A stretch of 64,000 bases of DNA, taken from Spirochaetales bacterium. GTDB taxonomy: Bacteria > Spirochaetota > Spirochaetia > DSM-27196 > Salinispiraceae. The position numbers and the translations under genes were made by a program. Positions within the stretch are counted from its first letter, which is position 1. Each line of letters begins with the position of its first letter. Shown here one piece after another: positions 54,245 to 63,078 of this stretch. Location of the stretch: assembly GCA_009991955.1 (NCBI GenBank), contig JAACWS010000010.1, forward strand, positions 1 to 64,000. The letters are read 5' to 3'. The notes under the pieces were generated by a model. The model saw only the letters and a list, made by a program, of their open reading frames with translations. It searched no databases and was not told the DNA's origin.

Positions 54245-54895
54245 TCAACTATTTTCTAATTGGAGTATACGAGCCTCGGATAAACTTGTCCAACTGCTAC
54301 CAGGGAACTCGAGGGTCAATCGCCTGAAAGTATCGAGAGCACTCTCGGTATTTCCTATCAGCTCATAAAGCCTTCCCAGATTAAAAATAGCTCTCGGGGC
54401 TTGTATACCCAAAGGCGCAGCATTTAAAAGGGCCTGGAGCATTGCTACTGCCCTAGGTAACTCTCCAGCAGACTCTGCCGTCTGGTAAGAGCGGATGTAA
54501 GCAACTTCTATCAGATGGCTTGAGGCCCCAATTAACGCTGATGACTCGAAAAGTTCTGAAGCAGTAATAAAATCCTCTTGGGCTTCAGCCCTCATGGCCA
54601 AAAGAAACTGACCCCGTTGAGCAGGATATTCTTGGGGAAAATCTGCTATTGCCTTTGCAGCCAGTTCTTCAAGGGTTGAAGCACTTTTAGTAGAATTGGC
54701 ATCAGATAAATAGTCCTGATAAGCAGCTTCCATCGATTCAACAAGCTCAGTAGCCGCGGCTTTTCTGCTATTTTGAACTTCATTGTACACAACTACCCCA
54801 CTGACGATGATCAGGACAAGTACACTAAATCCTATAAAAACCTTACCAAAGCGGGTGAAAAACAATGTCAGACCCTTGGGTTTCTTTTCTTCCAC
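54245..54895 (-). CDS. Membrane-anchored TPR-like protein
   Basis: A 216-aa protein with one N-terminal helix (VFIGFSVLVLIIVSGVVVYNEV) and a periplasmic helical-repeat domain ending in a clear TPR (IFNLGRLYELIGNTESALDTFRRLTLEFPGS). Resembles YfgM-like ancillary translocon proteins in layout. Upstream neighbour of the cyclase on the same strand. Confidence 0.68.
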   Translation of the reverse strand: MEEKKPKGLTLFFTRFGKVFIGFSVLVLIIVSGVVVYNEVQNSRKAAATELVESMEAAYQDYLSDANSTKSASTLEELAAKAIADFPQEYPAQRGQFLLAMRAEAQEDFITASELFESSALIGASSHLIEVAYIRSYQTAESAGELPRAVAMLQALLNAAPLGIQAPRAIFNLGRLYELIGNTESALDTFRRLTLEFPGSSWTSLSEARILQLENS

Positions 54896-54927
54896 AATAA
54901 TGCTCCTTCAATAACTCGTTTCATTCT

Positions 54928-56436
54928 TCAATGTTGTATTTGTAGCTCTTTCATAAGTCTCGATAGATAAGTACGCTGAATATCCAGTTCTCTGGAAGCT
55001 GATGTTTGGTTCCAATGGTGTTTTTCTAGACATGAAATAATAAAGTATTTCTTGAACAAATTCACCGAGTCTTTGAGATTTTTGCCCTGGAATTCATCGT
55101 TTTTTTCGATAGGATTTTGGCCTAATAACAAATGCTCTCTTCGAATACTACCGTCCTGAGTAATAACGACCGCCCGTTCTACTACATTTTTGAGCTCCCG
55201 TATATTCCCCGGCCACTCAAACGAATGCAGAGCATCGATCGCCGATTTCTCGAAATGAGATACTGTTTTATTTGTATCCCGCATTGCAAACTGCAAAAAA
55301 TGCTTTGCCAAGGGCATTATGTCAGAAACACGATTCCTCAAAGGAGGTACGTTAATCGGAATTACATTCAATCGATAATAAAGATCCTTTCGAAATTCAC
55401 CTTTTGCAACCAAATCAATAAGATTACGATTTGTAGCACTAAGTATCCTTGCTCGAACTCGCTTCTGCTCGTTAGACCCTAAAGGTTCGAAGATCCCGTC
55501 TTCAAGAACCCTTAGGAGCTTCGCCTGTACAGGTAAGCTAAGTTCACCTATTTCATCCAAAAAGATTGTGCCATCGCCGGCTTGTTCAAATTTCCCCATC
55601 CTGTCCTTAAGAGCATCGGTAAAGGCACCTCGTACATGCCCAAACAGTTCACTTTCTAGAAGTCCTTCGGGGAGGGCTGCGCAATTTACCCGGATAAAGG
55701 GTTTTTCTGCATAGCGGCTATTCAAATGAATTTGCTCCGCGATAAGTTCTTTACCTACCCCACTCTCGCCTAATACAAGAACAGTAGAGTTTGTCATTCC
55801 TACCTTTTTAACGACATTCAGGACCATTTCCATTTCCTTGCTTTCATAAATCAGGGTATGGAATCCCTGACTTAGTTGCAAAGAATCCTGTAATATTGCA
55901 ATTTCTTTTTGCGTTTTGACATACAATCGAGCGTTCGAGAGGGCAAGAGCTGCCTGATTCGCAAAAATTTCGAGCCATTGAAGGTCGTTTTCGGTAAAAT
56001 GTCGATTGTTTTTTTTATTTATAAGCTCAATTACGCCGATGCAAGAATCCTTCAAGCGCATAGGCACTGCCAAAATAGATGTCGTTTGAAATCCTACACT
56101 CTTGCTAATATCGGAAAAAAAACGATCGTCTTTTTCGACGTCGTTCACTATAAGGCTTTTATTATTTTTCGCTACCCACCCGGCGATACCTTCACCAAGA
56201 TTTAAAGAAAACTTTTGAACGTCGCTGCCCTTGCTACCGAGAGCGACTTCAAAATAAAGTTTTCGATCCCCTTTATTCAGAAGTAGTAGTGAAGCTGCTT
56301 CACCTTCCGACAACACCATCGCTGACTCGACGATCCGTGCTAACAAAATGTTGACGTCGGCATAATCGGAATTTATGAGACTATTTAACTCAATAAGAGT
56401 TTCTACTTTTATTGTATCCTCTTTTGAGTCAAACAT
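54928..56436 (-). CDS. GAF domain sigma-54-type activator
   Basis: A 502-aa enhancer-binding-protein: GAF domain (about 15-175), AAA+ domain with GESGVGKE Walker A, GTIFLDEIGEL Walker B and a loop-1 motif GAFTDA in place of GAFTGA, then a Fis-type helix-turn-helix (NQTSASRELDIQRTYLSRLMKEL). The GAFTGA loop contacts sigma-54, so the Gly-to-Asp change deserves attention. Similar GAF activators exist in treponemes. No Shine-Dalgarno sequence at suitable distance; TAATAT ends five bases before the ATG. Confidence 0.85.
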   Translation of the reverse strand: MFDSKEDTIKVETLIELNSLINSDYADVNILLARIVESAMVLSEGEAASLLLLNKGDRKLYFEVALGSKGSDVQKFSLNLGEGIAGWVAKNNKSLIVNDVEKDDRFFSDISKSVGFQTTSILAVPMRLKDSCIGVIELINKKNNRHFTENDLQWLEIFANQAALALSNARLYVKTQKEIAILQDSLQLSQGFHTLIYESKEMEMVLNVVKKVGMTNSTVLVLGESGVGKELIAEQIHLNSRYAEKPFIRVNCAALPEGLLESELFGHVRGAFTDALKDRMGKFEQAGDGTIFLDEIGELSLPVQAKLLRVLEDGIFEPLGSNEQKRVRARILSATNRNLIDLVAKGEFRKDLYYRLNVIPINVPPLRNRVSDIMPLAKHFLQFAMRDTNKTVSHFEKSAIDALHSFEWPGNIRELKNVVERAVVITQDGSIRREHLLLGQNPIEKNDEFQGKNLKDSVNLFKKYFIISCLEKHHWNQTSASRELDIQRTYLSRLMKELQIQH

Positions 56437-56494
56437 ACGTTATATTACTTCCCTCGAGTATCTCTATATAAACGCTTTTCTTACAGAATAACCA

Positions 56495-56593
56495 GGGGAC
56501 CTCTATTATCTGGTTTTCTGACAAAGTTGGTCATTGCACCGCAATGACGTAAGAACCTAAGCCGATTAAGAATAGGGGTTTATAGAGGTCCCC
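56495..56593 (-). ncRNA. Structured ~100-nt element, copy 2 (after cmk-rpsA)
   Basis: Read on the minus strand: outer stem GGGGACCTCTAT/ATAGAGGTCCCC closes 99 nt around the same 19-nt core (56548-56530), with 45 and 35 bases on the two sides against 46 and 36 in copy 1. The fourth base pair of the shared outer stem is G-C here and C-G in copy 1. It also lies 58 bases before the sigma-54 activator gene. Confidence 0.6.
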
Positions 56594-56598
56594 AACCA

Positions 56599-56630
56599 CT
56601 GAATAAGAGACCCGATTGTCCCTTACTCAG
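56599..56630 (-). other. Long hairpin after cmk-rpsA
   Basis: On the minus strand a 13-bp stem CTGAGTAAGGGAC/GTCTCTTATTCAG with two G-U pairs and a six-base loop, 29 bases after the rpsA stop. No T-tract follows; structured element copy 2 begins five bases later. It may protect the 3' end or terminate transcription together with that element. Confidence 0.5.
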
Positions 56631-56659
56631 GGTAGAAAACGATTTCTAGAGATATTTTC

Positions 56660-59029
56660 TCAATCGTTGTCTTTCTTAAGAAAATCCCCCAGACGGACTG
56701 AGGTTGAAACGTCCTCGTCACCATCGTGGATATACTTCTCAAACTCTTTTCGCTCGGTTTGTCGTTCAACCTCCCGGAAGCTTAGACTCAGTTTTTGGCG
56801 ACCGGTTTGAATTTCCGTAACAACGACCTTAACCTTGTCACCTACTTTATATTTATTAAGGGCTTCATCAACATTTTCCAAACGAGGATCTACTACCTGG
56901 CTCTTATTTACCAGACCTTCGATATCACCTTGAACTCGAACGAAAATTCCAAAAGTAGTAATGTTTGTTATCTCACCCTCGATGACCGATCCCTCAGGAA
57001 AAGCTTTTTTGAGTGAACCCCATGGATCTTCAGAAAGCTGTTTCACCCCTAATCGTACATTACGAGATTCCGGATCAGAAGAAATAACAATAACTTCAAT
57101 TTCTTCTCCTTCGGTCAAAAGCGTGCCGGGATTTTTTATCTTTTTTGTCCACGAAAGTTCATCGGCGTGGAGGAATCCATCGATCCCATCCTCTAGCTCT
57201 ACAAAGGCACCACTGGCGGTTATCTTCTTCACTACCTTGGTTAAGCGCATTCCTACGGGATACTTTGCATCTATTGTCTCCCAGGGATTGTCAGTAACTT
57301 GTTTTACTCCCAAGCTGACCTTATGGGCATCGAGGTCAAAACCCAAAATTTTGGCTTGAACCTTGTCGCCAATATTGAGAACGTCTTTAGGATGATTAAT
57401 TCGTTTCGTCCAGGACAATTCGGAAATATGTGCCAAGCCCTCGATGCCCTCTTCGATCTCGATGAAAGCTCCAAAGTCGGTCAACTTAGTAACCACACCT
57501 TCAACTACCTGGTTAAGCTCGAATTGTTCGTGGAAGGTATCCCAAGGATTACGAGTCATTTCTTTCAGGGACAAGTTAATTTTTTGATTTTCGTGGTCGA
57601 GTCGTACTACTTTTAATTCAAGTTCTTCGCCTTTTTTTACTACGTCTTTTGGACGGGCTACATGCCCCCAGCTCATATCATTTATGTGAAGTAAGCCGTC
57701 AAATCCACCAAGATCTACGAAAGCACCGAAGGAGGTGAAGGACTTTACTATTCCCTTAACGACATCACCTTCGTGCACCGAGGCAAAAAACTCGGTACGC
57801 ATTTTTTCAACTTCTTCTTCGAGCCAAGCTCGTCGAGAAAGAATTATATTCACACGTTTTTCGGAAAAAAGCCGCTCAATATAGAAACTCGACTCAAGAC
57901 CAACATAACGCTCTGGATCTTCTATGCGAAATAGATCCATTTTAGAAATGGGGTTAAAACCTCGTGTTCCACCCCCTAGATCAACTTCAAAGCCACCCTT
58001 TACGGTACGCACAACCTTACCTACGGCTGCACCTTTATTTTCAAAAGCTTCTTTAATTTGCTTCCAGACCACCCGTTCGTCGGCTTTTCGCTTACTTACA
58101 AGAATTTCTCCATGGCGGCCCTCTTTGGAAACAAGTACGACACTGACGGTCTCACCTATTTTTGGAACTTCGGAAAATTCAGAAACCGAAATTTTACCTT
58201 CCGATTTGTAACCAACGTCGATGTAAACGTGTTCGTCAGTTACCTGGGCTACAAAGCCATCGACAAGCTGACCATCTTCCAACTCATCCAAGGATTTTAA
58301 ATATTCCTCCTGAAGCATTTCCTGTTTGCTCAAGGTATTTTCTGGGGAAACCTGCTGTTCTTTATCTGCCATGTTACGATAGTACTCCTGTGAAGATTTA
58401 TGTCCTTGGATGGATTCGGTTACTTTGGCACAAACTGCCTCAATCGTCAAGTCAGATGTGTCTAAATAGGTCGCATCAGCGGCTAGCATCAGAGCTCCAA
58501 CCTTTTTTTGCTTATCGATCGTATCTCTTTGCTGTATTGCCACAAGAATTTCTTCGAAGTTCAGTTTACTTGTACCTTGGCCAAACCTCCGTCGAGCTCT
58601 GGCTTCCGCTGTTGCATCGATAAACCACTTCACCTCAGCTTTTGGAAAAACGACAGTCGTCATATCCCGGCCCTCTACTACAACATTTCTCCCTCTCGAT
58701 TGGTTAATGAGTATTTTATTCACAAATTCCCTGATTTGAGGATACGAAGAAACATCGGCAACCCGTTTATCTACCGCGTCGGTATGAATTACTGGATCGA
58801 TAAAGCAGCCATTCAATTTCACTCCCTCGGCGGACAACTCTATTGCAACCGTAGGAAGTAACTGGGAAATTGTATGGTCGTTTACTTCCACTCCGGCAGT
58901 AATAAACGAATAGGTAATCGCTCGATAGACCTTACCAGAATTGAGGTAGAAGAATCCTGTTGCTTTGGCAACTTCTCGAGCTACCGTACTTTTCCCAGAG
59001 CCCGCGGGACCATCAATTGCGACTATCAT
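56660..59029 (-). CDS. cmk-rpsA: Cytidylate kinase fused to ribosomal protein S1
   Basis: A 789-aa fusion. Residues ~1-215 are cytidylate kinase (AIDGPAGSGKSTVAREVA P-loop, VVVEGRDMTTVVFPKA, RARRRF), which phosphorylates CMP and dCMP. After a ~40-residue linker come six S1 RNA-binding repeats (about 245-770), with VKGIVKSFTSFGAFVDLGG and VEGVVTKLTDFGAFIEIEEG as best examples. Such a fusion is known in Treponema. cmk and rpsA are adjacent in many bacteria, which explains its origin. MADKEQQ near residue 219 could be an internal start giving free S1. Overlaps the upstream gene by 17 bases. Confidence 0.93.
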   Translation of the reverse strand: MIVAIDGPAGSGKSTVAREVAKATGFFYLNSGKVYRAITYSFITAGVEVNDHTISQLLPTVAIELSAEGVKLNGCFIDPVIHTDAVDKRVADVSSYPQIREFVNKILINQSRGRNVVVEGRDMTTVVFPKAEVKWFIDATAEARARRRFGQGTSKLNFEEILVAIQQRDTIDKQKKVGALMLAADATYLDTSDLTIEAVCAKVTESIQGHKSSQEYYRNMADKEQQVSPENTLSKQEMLQEEYLKSLDELEDGQLVDGFVAQVTDEHVYIDVGYKSEGKISVSEFSEVPKIGETVSVVLVSKEGRHGEILVSKRKADERVVWKQIKEAFENKGAAVGKVVRTVKGGFEVDLGGGTRGFNPISKMDLFRIEDPERYVGLESSFYIERLFSEKRVNIILSRRAWLEEEVEKMRTEFFASVHEGDVVKGIVKSFTSFGAFVDLGGFDGLLHINDMSWGHVARPKDVVKKGEELELKVVRLDHENQKINLSLKEMTRNPWDTFHEQFELNQVVEGVVTKLTDFGAFIEIEEGIEGLAHISELSWTKRINHPKDVLNIGDKVQAKILGFDLDAHKVSLGVKQVTDNPWETIDAKYPVGMRLTKVVKKITASGAFVELEDGIDGFLHADELSWTKKIKNPGTLLTEGEEIEVIVISSDPESRNVRLGVKQLSEDPWGSLKKAFPEGSVIEGEITNITTFGIFVRVQGDIEGLVNKSQVVDPRLENVDEALNKYKVGDKVKVVVTEIQTGRQKLSLSFREVERQTERKEFEKYIHDGDEDVSTSVRLGDFLKKDND

Positions 59030-59825
59030 TATTCCCCCTTATCCTTCTTTTTTTCGGGGCCGGATGTAGGGGTTTTTTCTCACCAATAATTTGTTTTGAC
59101 GTGGGTCGTCGCTTTACCAAAAAGATTGTCTCAGCTTCTTCTTTGGTAATTTTTCGAAATTCACCTTTTTTAAGATTTTCAATATGGATGTTTCCAATCC
59201 GAACCCGATGAAGTTTTCGTACGGTGATCTTATAGTGTCCAAAGATGTTGCGAATCTCCCTATTCTTTCCTTCGCCGAGAATCAAATAAACTTTTTTGGG
59301 ACTAACTTTTCGAAAACTATTGAGAGTATACTTAATTCCTTGGACAGTAATACCTTTCTGCCAGGTGAGGAGAATCGTATCTGGTATCTCTTGTTGGGTA
59401 TCCACGACGTATTCCCTCTCAACCGCACCCTTTGGATGCATGATTCTGTCTGCAAACTCTCCGTCGGAAGTGAGGATAAGGAGACCTGATGAGTTAATAT
59501 CAAGACGTCCGACAGTAAAGAGCCGCTGCGAAAAGAGCGGTTGTACAAGCCCCACGGCAGTACTTCGGCCTTCAGGATCCTTATTCGAACACACATATCC
59601 TTCGGGTTTGTTTAGTACAATGTAAGCATGATTTCGCGTAGGGTGAATTGTCTCACCATCGAACTCTACTTTGTCGTTTTTGTCGACCCTAAAACCAGGC
59701 TCTAAACAGACGTTATTATTGACCGAAACTCTGCCCGCTTCGATTATTTCTGCTGCTTCACGGCGGGAACTTACTCCGCTACGACTGAGGTACACCTGAA
59801 GTCGAATTTTGTTTTCATTCTCCAT
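59013..59825 (-). CDS. Pseudouridine synthase, RsuA/RluB family
   Basis: A 270-aa enzyme making pseudouridine in rRNA. An N-terminal S4 domain (about 8-65: LQVYLSRSGVSSRREAAEIIEAGRV) is followed by the catalytic domain with GRLDINSSGLLILTSDG carrying the catalytic Asp and REYVVD. RluB is most likely from its place next to scpB. TTG 59834 is in frame, but ATG 59825 has AGAGAAG upstream at better distance. Overlaps scpB and cmk-rpsA. Confidence 0.88.
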   Translation of the reverse strand: MENENKIRLQVYLSRSGVSSRREAAEIIEAGRVSVNNNVCLEPGFRVDKNDKVEFDGETIHPTRNHAYIVLNKPEGYVCSNKDPEGRSTAVGLVQPLFSQRLFTVGRLDINSSGLLILTSDGEFADRIMHPKGAVEREYVVDTQQEIPDTILLTWQKGITVQGIKYTLNSFRKVSPKKVYLILGEGKNREIRNIFGHYKITVRKLHRVRIGNIHIENLKKGEFRKITKEEAETIFLVKRRPTSKQIIGEKKPLHPAPKKRRIRGNNDSRN

Positions 59826-60357
59826 CGAGTTCAAACTTCTCTCTTTCTAAGTCATCTAATTTTGGGAGATCGGCTATGCTAGAAAGCCTAAAACTCCTTA
59901 AGAATGTACGAGTTGTTCCAAATTGAATCGGTCTACCCGGTGTTTCCTTTTTTCCAACTTCTTGAATCAATTCCCGAGCAAGGAGAACTCTTATCATTCC
60001 ATCTGAAGCTACCCCACGGATTGCATCAATTTCTCCCCGGGTAATCGGTTGAGAATAAGCAATTATAGAAAGGGTTTCTAAAGCAGCACGACTCAAACGA
60101 TTCTCGTTTCGTTTGCCGTACCTTGGACGTAAGGTTTCCCATAGCCCGCGCTTTGGAACGATCTGATAAGCATCCCCAAGACGTACGATCTCTATTCCAT
60201 GATAGGACTCAGCATAGTGATCTGTAAGTTCCTTGAGAGCTTGACTGACTCCCTGCTCGGGTAAATTTGCAATTCTTGCAAGGGTTTTTATGTCTGCAGG
60301 TTCAGATTCCAAGAAGAGAATTGCTTCTATCACAGAAACTTCATTTTCCAGAATCAT
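59815..60357 (-). CDS. scpB: Segregation and condensation protein B
   Basis: SMC complex kleisin-associated winged-helix protein, 180 aa. Motifs IEAILFLESEPADIKTLA, RLSRAALETLSIIAYSQPITRGEIDAIRGV and PGRPIQFGTT are family hallmarks. The longer frame starting at 60471 lies inside scpA; ATG 60357 follows GAGGAGG and overlaps the scpA stop (ATGA). Confidence 0.93.
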   Translation of the reverse strand: MILENEVSVIEAILFLESEPADIKTLARIANLPEQGVSQALKELTDHYAESYHGIEIVRLGDAYQIVPKRGLWETLRPRYGKRNENRLSRAALETLSIIAYSQPITRGEIDAIRGVASDGMIRVLLARELIQEVGKKETPGRPIQFGTTRTFLRSFRLSSIADLPKLDDLEREKFELDGE

Positions 60358-61127
60358 ACCTCCTCTTCCTTTTGCTCTCGACGGCGAACGATAATATCTC
60401 CGAACATCCGGTGTTGTAGAATTACTATCCGTTTGCCTTTCACGGTCTCCAGTACTGCCAAAAAGGCACATACTGTTTCTAACATAGAATTAGGTTTAAA
60501 AATGAGATCTAAGAAAAGAAATTCGACCTTTTCTTCTAGAAACTCGTAAATAAGACTAATTTTTTCATTGACTGTCACCTCTTCATAAAGGTCGATTATT
60601 CTCTCGGTGTTTAACCCTTTCATTAAATGCGAAAACGATTTGAGTAAATCCCATACTTCCATCTCCTCCCAAAGGGATTCTTCTTCGAATGGAAGAGTGG
60701 CTTGCTTTTTCCTTCTTTCCAAAGAAAAATCCTCAACATTACTCGTTCCACCTAATAACTCACTGAGCTTTTTATATTTCTGATATTCTATGAGTCTTTC
60801 CACCAATTCTCTACGGGGATCATCAATTTCTTCTGATAAATCAATTTCTACCGGCAGCAGCATTCTACTTTTGATATAAAGAAGCGTGGCAGCCAGGGAA
60901 TAGAATTCGGTGAGGTCTTCGAGACCAACCCTCGAGTGCATTTTGAGGTAGGAGAGATACTGTTCGGTAATCGACCCGATCGGAATATCATAAATATTCA
61001 CTTCGTTTTTCTTTATGAGGAAAAGTAGAAGATCGAGTGGCCCTTCGAAATCGCTTACTACAAAACTTTGAGGTGCCCAACCATCTTGTTCCGATGTGGC
61101 TTCTGTATCTCCGTCAAAGTATTCCAT
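60354..61127 (-). CDS. scpA: Segregation and condensation protein A
   Basis: Kleisin subunit bridging SMC heads, 257 aa. FEGPLDLLLFLIKKNEVNIYDIPI is the conserved N-terminal segment, LTEFYSLAATLLYIKSRMLLP follows, and the C-terminal winged-helix part ends with TFLAVLETVKGKRIVILQ-like residues (AFLAVLETVK). First of the scpA-scpB-rluB-cmk/rpsA run, whose order is widely conserved. Confidence 0.93.
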   Translation of the reverse strand: MEYFDGDTEATSEQDGWAPQSFVVSDFEGPLDLLLFLIKKNEVNIYDIPIGSITEQYLSYLKMHSRVGLEDLTEFYSLAATLLYIKSRMLLPVEIDLSEEIDDPRRELVERLIEYQKYKKLSELLGGTSNVEDFSLERRKKQATLPFEEESLWEEMEVWDLLKSFSHLMKGLNTERIIDLYEEVTVNEKISLIYEFLEEKVEFLFLDLIFKPNSMLETVCAFLAVLETVKGKRIVILQHRMFGDIIVRRREQKEEEV

Positions 61128-61169
61128 CCAAGACCCCTTCCCTTTCTATTCCGGTAGAGGATTATAGAC

Positions 61170-61679
61170 CTACCATTCTACCTGGTAAACACCCTGGTTT
61201 TCGAGGGTTTGACGGTATTCTGATAGGAACCTTTGGGTTTGGGGTTCAATTGCGTCGGGCTCAAGTTCGAGGAGGGGAATAAGCGCAAAAGCCCTCTCGA
61301 GTAATCGAGGATGAGGAACAGTGAGATTTGGACCTTTAAGCGAAAAATAATCTGCCCACAAAATATCAAGGTCAAGAGTGCGAGGACCGTAGCGAAAATC
61401 TTTTTTCCGAATGCGTCCTTCACGATTTTCGATGGTTTGACAGAAATCGAGAAGCTGAAAGAACGACCCCGACCAATACCCGACTACTGCACAATTGAAG
61501 TAATTCGGTTGTTCTCTATATTCCCTAGGATCTGTCTCGTAAAGGGACGAAACCGTCATTTCACGAATCGAAGATCGCAATTCTTGGGTAGCCCGGCGCA
61601 GGATGTCTTTTGACTCACCCAGGTTACTTCCTAAGCCTATACCTACTTTGAACAATGGGTGTACCTCAAAATCGGACAT
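61170..61679 (-). CDS. folK: HPPK, folate biosynthesis pyrophosphokinase
   Basis: 6-hydroxymethyl-7,8-dihydropterin pyrophosphokinase, 169 aa. GIGLGSNLGES opens the fold, the signature FRYGPRTLDLDILWAD holds the metal Asp pair, and VPHPRLLERAFALIPLLEL closes it. Lies 42 bases upstream of scpA and 50 after recA on the same strand. Confidence 0.94.
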   Translation of the reverse strand: MSDFEVHPLFKVGIGLGSNLGESKDILRRATQELRSSIREMTVSSLYETDPREYREQPNYFNCAVVGYWSGSFFQLLDFCQTIENREGRIRKKDFRYGPRTLDLDILWADYFSLKGPNLTVPHPRLLERAFALIPLLELEPDAIEPQTQRFLSEYRQTLENQGVYQVEW

Positions 61680-61729
61680 TTTATGCTGGTGAATGGGGCA
61701 CCTCTTTCTTGCCCGATTGTTTACCGGAG

Positions 61730-62914
61730 CTAAAATAGCTCATCAGAACTCCCGGGGGAATCCGATTCCACTTTTGCGGGTATATCCTTCATTTTTTTGG
61801 TGCTATTTTCTTTTTCCTTCGCCGGTACTTTAGGTTCTTTAGGCTCCTTCGTTCCTTTGCCGGTTCCTAGGACTTGTTCAAAAGGAAAAAGGGTTTGGCG
61901 CAGTTGTTTTTCCAAACTTTGGGCAATTTCGGGGTTCGCTTCTAAAAAGGATTTCGCGTTTTCTTTTCCTTGGCCTATGCGCTCTTCTCCAAAGGAATAC
62001 CACGCACCACTCTTCTTGATAAGTTCAAACTTTGCCGCCGTATCTAAGAGACTTCCACTCCACGAAATTCCTTTTCCAAACATAATATCCATTTCTGCTT
62101 TTCGAAATGGCGGAGCAACCTTGTTCTTTACAACTTTGACCCGCACGGTATTTCCAACTGCGTTATCCGTGCCTTGGGTTATGGTTTCTACCCGACGTAC
62201 TTCAAGCCGAACCGATGCGTAAAATTTGAGGGCATTTCCACCGGTGGTAGTTTCAGGATTTCCAAACATAACCCCTATTTTCATCCGAATTTGATTAATA
62301 AAGATCAAACATGCCCCAGACTTAGAAATAGTGCCAGTGAGCTTCCGCAAAGCCTGACTCATTAGGCGAGCTTGTAAACCAACATGGCTATCGCCCATTT
62401 CACCTTGGATTTCCGCTTGGGGCGTTAGTGCAGCGACAGAGTCCACGACAATGATATCTACGGCACCCGAGCGAACGAGGTTTTCGGCAATCTCGAGAGC
62501 CTGTTCCCCATTGTCCGGCTGACTGACCCACAACTCATCGGTATCTACCCCAAGATTTTTGGCGTAAATAGGATCGAGGGCATGTTCGGCATCGATAAAT
62601 GCTGCAATGCCCCCTCGTTTTTGAGCCTCGGCGATAGCATGGAGAGCGAGGGTCGTTTTACCCGAGGATTCAGGTCCGTAAATTTCTATTATCCTTCCTT
62701 TTGGATACCCACCTATCCCGAGAGCCTCATCTAACACCAAGGAACCGGAGGGTATACATTCGATATTCATCCGCTCGGTTCCGGTCCCTAATTTCATCAA
62801 CGAACCTTTTCCAAATTGTTGTTCAATTTGTAACCGAGCTGCTTCAAGGGCTTTTAGTTTATCCGCTTGATTTCCATGAACTTGAGTTTCTTTGGGAGTG
62901 CCGCTTTTTGCCAT
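61730..62914 (-). CDS. recA: Recombinase RecA
   Basis: Strand-exchange ATPase of homologous recombination, 394 aa. GPESSGKTT is Walker [12 protein letters not shown] Walker [15 protein letters not shown] and [27 protein letters not shown] loops L1/L2. The C-terminal ~45 residues form a Lys/Glu/Pro-rich tail longer than the E. coli one. Shine-Dalgarno GAGAGGA. The leader is about 80 bases; I see no recognisable LexA box. Confidence 0.96.
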   Translation of the reverse strand: MAKSGTPKETQVHGNQADKLKALEAARLQIEQQFGKGSLMKLGTGTERMNIECIPSGSLVLDEALGIGGYPKGRIIEIYGPESSGKTTLALHAIAEAQKRGGIAAFIDAEHALDPIYAKNLGVDTDELWVSQPDNGEQALEIAENLVRSGAVDIIVVDSVAALTPQAEIQGEMGDSHVGLQARLMSQALRKLTGTISKSGACLIFINQIRMKIGVMFGNPETTTGGNALKFYASVRLEVRRVETITQGTDNAVGNTVRVKVVKNKVAPPFRKAEMDIMFGKGISWSGSLLDTAAKFELIKKSGAWYSFGEERIGQGKENAKSFLEANPEIAQSLEKQLRQTLFPFEQVLGTGKGTKEPKEPKVPAKEKENSTKKMKDIPAKVESDSPGSSDELF

Positions 62915-63001
62915 AATTGTCCTCTCTCTTTTGGATGTGGGAAATAAAGTATTCCCTCTTATCTATTACCAGGCTGGAATGAAATCTGATTCAACTTTCC
63001 A

Positions 63002-63030
63002 AGTATAAGGAGCGGAATTTTTCCGGTCAA
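63002..63030 (-). promoter_or_regulatory. recA promoter
   Basis: On the minus strand TTGACC, 17-base spacer, TATACT. Transcription would start near 62995, about 80 bases before recA. The divergent prs promoter begins 13 bases away. Confidence 0.65.
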
Positions 63031-63042
63031 GGCAAGGGAAGA

Positions 63043-63071
63043 TTGCGAACTACCAAACTATCGCTTAGTAT
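63043..63071 (+). promoter_or_regulatory. prs promoter, leaderless geometry
   Basis: TTGCGA (63043-63048), 17-base spacer, TAGTAT (63066-63071); the ATG begins eight bases after the -10 and has no Shine-Dalgarno sequence. Confidence 0.6.
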
Positions 63072-63078
63072 TAGGTCT

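Noticed and set aside
61695-61713. GGGCA/TGCCC hairpin between recA and folK as a third copy of the structured element
   Set aside because: It contains the GAGGTGCCC string but lacks the core palindrome and the long stem; probably chance.
62939-62957. Small dyad in the recA leader as an SOS box
   Set aside because: GGGAA/TTCCC with an eight-base gap does not match any LexA-site consensus I know and lies downstream of the promoter.
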